Assembly: GCA_002414205.1 (NCBI GenBank)
Contig: DHYQ01000077.1
Span: forward strand, 12,153-21,494
From: Gallionellaceae bacterium UBA5126
Lineage (GTDB): Bacteria; Pseudomonadota; Gammaproteobacteria; Burkholderiales; Gallionellaceae
Direction: 5' to 3'
Length of the DNA: 9,342 bases
The translations under genes were made by a program, and so were the position numbers. The notes beneath the pieces are model-generated. The model made no database searches, was not told the origin of the DNA, and saw only the letters and a program-made list of their open reading frames with translations. The first letter of the stretch is position 1. Each line of letters begins with the position of its first letter. This document shows, piece after piece, positions 6,171-9,342 of this stretch.

Positions 6171-7031
6171 ATGAAAAAATTGTACGGACTTCACGAAGGG
6201 TTGTACGAAGGTCTCAATGCCAGAATAGAACTGTTGACAGGTGCCTGCCGAAGTAGAGGTGCTGAGTTTATTTGCATTGACAGCCAGCAGGTTGACTATA
6301 CAAACCTTCCCAAACTGCATCGCGGCGACATGCTTTATAACTTTGCACGAGGATCGCAAACACTCGAAAGCCTGTTAATCAACGACGAGGTGACTACCTT
6401 TTACAGGAAAAATCCGAAAATCATAATGAATCGGCATCCAAGCGAATTGTCGATGATTCATGAACAAAACGGGATAGTTGCGCCAAAAACTATTTTTCAT
6501 CTGACTAACGACAGAGAGATACTCAAAAAATACGTGAGCTATTTGGGAGGCTTTCCTCTGGTTATAAAATCACAGAATAGCTCCAGAGGCATTGGAACCA
6601 TCAAGATTGAATCTTGGCAAAACCTGATTTCAACGGCAGATTTTCTTGTTGATGGTGCTGAAAAGTTTGGGGGTAATCCGTACATCATGCGAGCATTCAT
6701 CCACGCCGATTATGGCGCACGGGCGATTGTGTTGGGTAATGAAGTTGTATTGAGCAAGAAATTCCTTCTTCAGGAGGGCGATTTCAGAAATGCCGCGATA
6801 CTATCCAAGGCTCGATATGAACCTATTGAGCTTGATTCGGAATCGCAGGACATTTGCATCAAGGCAACCCATCTGGCAAATCTTGAAATGTCAGGCGTTG
6901 ATTTGCTGTTTGATAAAAATGGTAAGCCGTACCTGCTCGAAATCAATTTTCCGACTGGATTTCAGTCGTCACCCGATATTCCTCAACTGCTTGTTGACTA
7001 TCTCTTGGGCAAGGCAGAGAAAAATGGCTAA
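6171..7031 (+). CDS. RimK-like ATP-grasp ligase
   Basis: A 286-residue ATP-grasp enzyme, the class that activates a carboxylate as acyl-phosphate and joins it to an amine or thiol. After an N-terminal pre-ATP-grasp domain beginning MKKLYGLHEG, the ATP-binding lysine is in FPLVIKSQ (K133). The glycine-rich loop is SSRGIGT (about 137-143), and DYGARAIV supplies the conserved Arg184. Magnesium ligands are D244 in GVDLLFD and E257/N259 in LLEINFPTGF, as in RimK. Substrates cannot be read from the sequence. A TTG at 6114 overlapping the previous stop would add 19 residues that look unlike the family, so the ATG at 6171 is preferred despite a weak AGG at 6163-6165. The next gene overlaps it by eight bases, so the two products probably work on the same compound. 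Confidence 0.87.
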   Translation: MKKLYGLHEGLYEGLNARIELLTGACRSRGAEFICIDSQQVDYTNLPKLHRGDMLYNFARGSQTLESLLINDEVTTFYRKNPKIIMNRHPSELSMIHEQNGIVAPKTIFHLTNDREILKKYVSYLGGFPLVIKSQNSSRGIGTIKIESWQNLISTADFLVDGAEKFGGNPYIMRAFIHADYGARAIVLGNEVVLSKKFLLQEGDFRNAAILSKARYEPIELDSESQDICIKATHLANLEMSGVDLLFDKNGKPYLLEINFPTGFQSSPDIPQLLVDYLLGKAEKNG

Positions 7032-7776
7032 CAAGCTTTACGATTCCAGCTATCTTGAAAAGATGCAAACTTTCTTTCGTCGGACAAAGGAAAGAAGTTA
7101 TGAACTGCTCTCACCTTGTGATGATGATTTTATTATTGATGTCGGGTGCGGTACTGGCTCTGATGTGTGCCGGATTGCCCAATCCGGCGCAACGGTAGTC
7201 GGGGTAGATCACGACCCGATGTATATTCAAATAGCGACTAGCCAAAATCATCCAGAAAATGCCAGTTTCATTTGCTGCGAAGCAGCGCAAATGCCATTCA
7301 AAGATAACTCGGCAAGTAAAATCCGGTTTGATCGAGTCTTTCAGCACATTCAGAATCACGATGAAACTTTAGCCGCAGCTCATCGAGTGCTTAAAGATGG
7401 CGGGCAGTTACAGATAATTGATTCGGACTATCTGAGTTGGGCACTATTTCTCGAAGATTGGAAATTAGAGCAAAAGATTTTGCATTCTCTGGCATACCAG
7501 CGCATACCCCATGCACACCAAATTAGAAGACTTCCTCGGCGACTGGTCGAATGTGGCTTCAAAATTGAATTCATCGAGGTGCACAACTATCTGGTCAAAG
7601 ACTTCGACCTTGCAAACTACATCATAAAATTCGATTGCATTATCGAAGATGAAATCAAGAACAAGGCTATTTCGTCATCTGAACGAGTTGCTTGGGAAGC
7701 CCACAAAAGAAAGCCAGCACCTTTATTCAATATCTCAATCAATCTATTGCTTATCATCGCCAGAAAGTGCCAATAG
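7024..7776 (+). CDS. Class I SAM-dependent methyltransferase
   Basis: A 250-residue Rossmann-fold methyltransferase. Motif I is FIIDVGCGTGSD (about 36-47), the SAM ribose-binding acid follows in VVGVDHDP (about 58-65), a CEAAQMPF segment near 85-92 places the adenine, and FDRVFQHI with HRVLKDGGQL gives the later core strands. It resembles the UbiE/arsenite-methyltransferase type but lacks features that would name a substrate. The ATG at 7024 overlaps the end of the ATP-grasp gene by eight bases, giving coupled translation. A longer reading from 6790 lies wholly inside the ATP-grasp gene in another frame and is rejected. The likely role is N- or O-methylation of the ligase product or of one of its building blocks; this is inference from gene order. 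Confidence 0.87.
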   Translation: MANKLYDSSYLEKMQTFFRRTKERSYELLSPCDDDFIIDVGCGTGSDVCRIAQSGATVVGVDHDPMYIQIATSQNHPENASFICCEAAQMPFKDNSASKIRFDRVFQHIQNHDETLAAAHRVLKDGGQLQIIDSDYLSWALFLEDWKLEQKILHSLAYQRIPHAHQIRRLPRRLVECGFKIEFIEVHNYLVKDFDLANYIIKFDCIIEDEIKNKAISSSERVAWEAHKRKPAPLFNISINLLLIIARKCQ

Positions 7777-7806
7777 ATGCTTTTTGGTTTGACGGGATAA
7801 GTTGGA

Positions 7807-8697
7807 TTGCGAAATTCAAATCCTCACAGACATGTCGGAAGTCACAAGGCTGGGCTGATATTCGGCTTGATCTCCGCAGCCTGTGTCGGCCTGACTTCGG
7901 CGTTGACCAACTCGCTGGTGGCGGTCATTTTTCCCGCTGCAATGGCGTTTACACTGGGCGTCACCGGACTGGTTGTACTCACCCCATGGGTGTTCAAACG
8001 TTTGCCTGCGCTGCTAAAAGCAGATTCCATTGTTGTCTGGATACGTGCAATCGCCGGGGCGGTTTCCATCGAGTGCTTTATCTGGAATCTGCAACATGCC
8101 GATGTCGGCACAGCGCATATCCTGTTTAATTTTTCCCTGATTTTTGTACTGGCTGCGGAATATGTGACCGGGAAGGCACAATTTTCCTATTCGGCTGCTA
8201 CCTGCGTAGTAATGGCGGCAATTGGGATTGCGATTTATTGGTACGACGGAAAACTGTTGGTCAATTTTGACGTTTGGGCGATTGGATTATTGGGGGCAGC
8301 CTTTGCAACGCTGGCATACATCGCGCTAAGTCGTGCCGCATTGAAATACGATCCCTTGCTGATTCTTTGGACACTGAGTTTGGTACTGATTCCCGTTTCC
8401 ATTTTGGCAAAATCGGGCGGTTGGGTCATGCCTTCTAGCAAGGTGTTACTGGTGGTAGTGCTCATTTCTCTGGGCAACTTGTTGGCGCAGTTTCTGCTAA
8501 ATCTATCGTTCAAGCTCTTACCGCTACCGGTTGCCACAGCAATTGTGCCAAGTTGCGTGCTGTGGGGCGTGCTCATTGTTGAGATAACGCAACGTGTTGT
8601 GCCATCACGCCATGCAATAGTCGGAATGCTGACCTATGTCGTCAGCATTGGGTTGTTGATTGCAGACAGCAAAAAGAAATCCACTCGTTGTTCATAG
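7807..8697 (+). CDS. DMT/EamA-family transporter
   Basis: A 296-residue integral membrane protein with about ten hydrophobic helices from residue 14 to the C-terminus, arranged as two five-helix repeats in the drug/metabolite transporter pattern. The first repeat shows W-N-L (about 93-95) and GTAHILFNFSLIF, the second SFKLLPLPVATAIVP, both at the usual place before the last helix of each half. Members export amino acids, metabolites or drugs. No ATG or GTG start fits: an in-frame TAA at 7798-7800 leaves TTG at 7807 as the only codon upstream of helix 1, with GGGA nine bases before it. It follows the methyltransferase by 30 bases, so it likely exports that pathway's product. Its end is only 18 bases from the converging nadC stop. 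Confidence 0.85.
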   Translation: MRNSNPHRHVGSHKAGLIFGLISAACVGLTSALTNSLVAVIFPAAMAFTLGVTGLVVLTPWVFKRLPALLKADSIVVWIRAIAGAVSIECFIWNLQHADVGTAHILFNFSLIFVLAAEYVTGKAQFSYSAATCVVMAAIGIAIYWYDGKLLVNFDVWAIGLLGAAFATLAYIALSRAALKYDPLLILWTLSLVLIPVSILAKSGGWVMPSSKVLLVVVLISLGNLLAQFLLNLSFKLLPLPVATAIVPSCVLWGVLIVEITQRVVPSRHAIVGMLTYVVSIGLLIADSKKKSTRCS

Positions 8698-8709
8698 AGC
8701 GATACCCAA

Positions 8710-8718
8710 CTTGAACTA
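8710..8718. repeat. CTTGAACTA, right copy of a 9-base direct repeat
   Basis: Exact repeat of 4058-4066, at the junction between the transporter gene and the end of the intact nadC. See the left copy for the interpretation and its limits. Confidence 0.35.
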
Positions 8719-9342
8719 CATCACCACCCGCAACGAGAAATCCACCGATTGCAGGTCTTTGGTCAGGGTGCCGATGGAGATGCGGTGCACGCCGGTTTGG
8801 GCGATGGCGCGCAGGGTGTCTTGCGTCACGCCGCCGGAGGCTTCCAAGTCGGCGCGTCCGGCGCTGAGGGCAACGGCAGCGCGCAGGCCGTCGAGGTCAA
8901 AATTATCCAGCAAAATCAAAGTGGCACCGGCTGCCAAGGCTTGCGCCAACTCGTCCAGATTTTCCACTTCAATTTGCACGCTGTGGCCGTTGGCGTGGGC
9001 GAAGGCTTGTTGCAACACCGGGGCGATGCCGCCTGCCGCCGCGATGTGGTTTTCCTTGATCAAAATCCCGTCGTACAGGCCAACGCGCTGGTTATGCCCG
9101 CCGCCAACACGCACGGCATATTTTTGCGCCAAACGCAGACTGGGCAAGGTTTTTCGGGTGTCCATGACCTTCACCGGCAAGTCAGCCACCAGCGCGGCGT
9201 AGTAGCGGGTACGGGTGGCGGTGCCGGACAGGGTTTGCAACAGGTTGAGCGCGGTGCGCTCGGCGGTGAGCAGGGCGCGGGCGTTGCCGACTACGTGGCA
9301 CAAGGTTTGGTCGGCGTGGATGTCCGCCCCTTCCGCCACTTG
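8716..9342 (-). CDS. nadC: Quinolinate phosphoribosyltransferase (gene enters from the right edge)
   Basis: The 208 visible residues are the C-terminal three quarters of nicotinate-nucleotide pyrophosphorylase (carboxylating), which joins quinolinate and PRPP to make nicotinate mononucleotide in NAD synthesis. Seen in order: [73 protein letters not shown] and ISIGTLTKD. All substrate-binding Arg, His and Lys positions of the family are kept and the frame is open, so this should be the working copy. It ends LRVVM-TAG, where the older fragment ends LRVVC-TGA. The N-terminus is outside the window. An apparent GTG at 9339 is internal. Confidence 0.95.
   Translation of the reverse strand, partial: QVAEGADIHADQTLCHVVGNARALLTAERTALNLLQTLSGTATRTRYYAALVADLPVKVMDTRKTLPSLRLAQKYAVRVGGGHNQRVGLYDGILIKENHIAAAGGIAPVLQQAFAHANGHSVQIEVENLDELAQALAAGATLILLDNFDLDGLRAAVALSAGRADLEASGGVTQDTLRAIAQTGVHRISIGTLTKDLQSVDFSLRVVM

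Noticed and set aside
6790..7023. N-terminal extension of the methyltransferase
   Set aside because: It lies entirely within the ATP-grasp gene in another frame and lacks methyltransferase character; the ATG at 7024 begins a normal N-terminus.
5231..7031. Vancomycin-type pair (M15 dipeptidase like VanX plus ATP-grasp ligase like VanA)
   Set aside because: The M15 protein has the endolysin/CwlK signature and a holin-like neighbour, and the ligase is RimK-like, not D-Ala-D-Ala ligase-like. No dehydrogenase or sensor genes are present.
7692..8129. Open frame overlapping the methyltransferase end and transporter start
   Set aside because: It has no domain character and is out of frame with the hydrophobic transporter, which is clearly the coding frame.
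4067..8709. Transposon with terminal inverted repeats
   Set aside because: Inside the 9-base repeats the two ends share only the first three bases (TTG), and there is no transposase.

Overview
The window looks like a gammaproteobacterial chromosome carrying a foreign-looking insert. The flanks are GC-rich housekeeping genes, all on the minus strand: folK directly behind pcnB (an order typical of gammaproteobacteria), a trxC-rhodanese pair, a YafJ-type class II glutamine amidotransferase, and nadC. I cannot name the genus from the sequence; a betaproteobacterium is not fully excluded.

Layout. 1-1573 (minus): pcnB followed by folK, which runs off the left edge, with a TATAAT promoter at about 1603. 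1697-2595 (minus): trxC and a single-domain rhodanese sharing a 4-base stop/start overlap. 2672-3472 (minus): the glutamine amidotransferase. 3540-4030 (minus): a truncated 3' piece of nadC. 4031-8697: a visibly more AT-rich block whose six genes all lie on the plus strand, against the flanks. 8716-9342 (minus): a second, apparently intact nadC entering from the right edge.

The insert has two parts. The first is an unrecognised 187-residue protein, an M15 endolysin-like peptidoglycan peptidase and a small two-helix membrane protein that looks like a holin. The second is a tight set of a RimK-like ATP-grasp ligase, an overlapping class I SAM methyltransferase and a 10-helix DMT/EamA exporter. 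This resembles a minimal make, methylate and export pathway for a small amide or peptide-like compound. No integrase, transposase, tRNA or phage structural gene is present, so the insert has no visible means of moving itself.

The most informative feature is the nadC duplication. The two copies align without gaps over 479 bases with about 50 differences. Over roughly 344 of those bases every difference is silent, so the copies diverged as working genes. The likeliest history is acquisition of the insert together with a homologous nadC from a relative, leaving the resident 3' end behind as a fragment. That fragment also seems to have lost 81 bases in frame.
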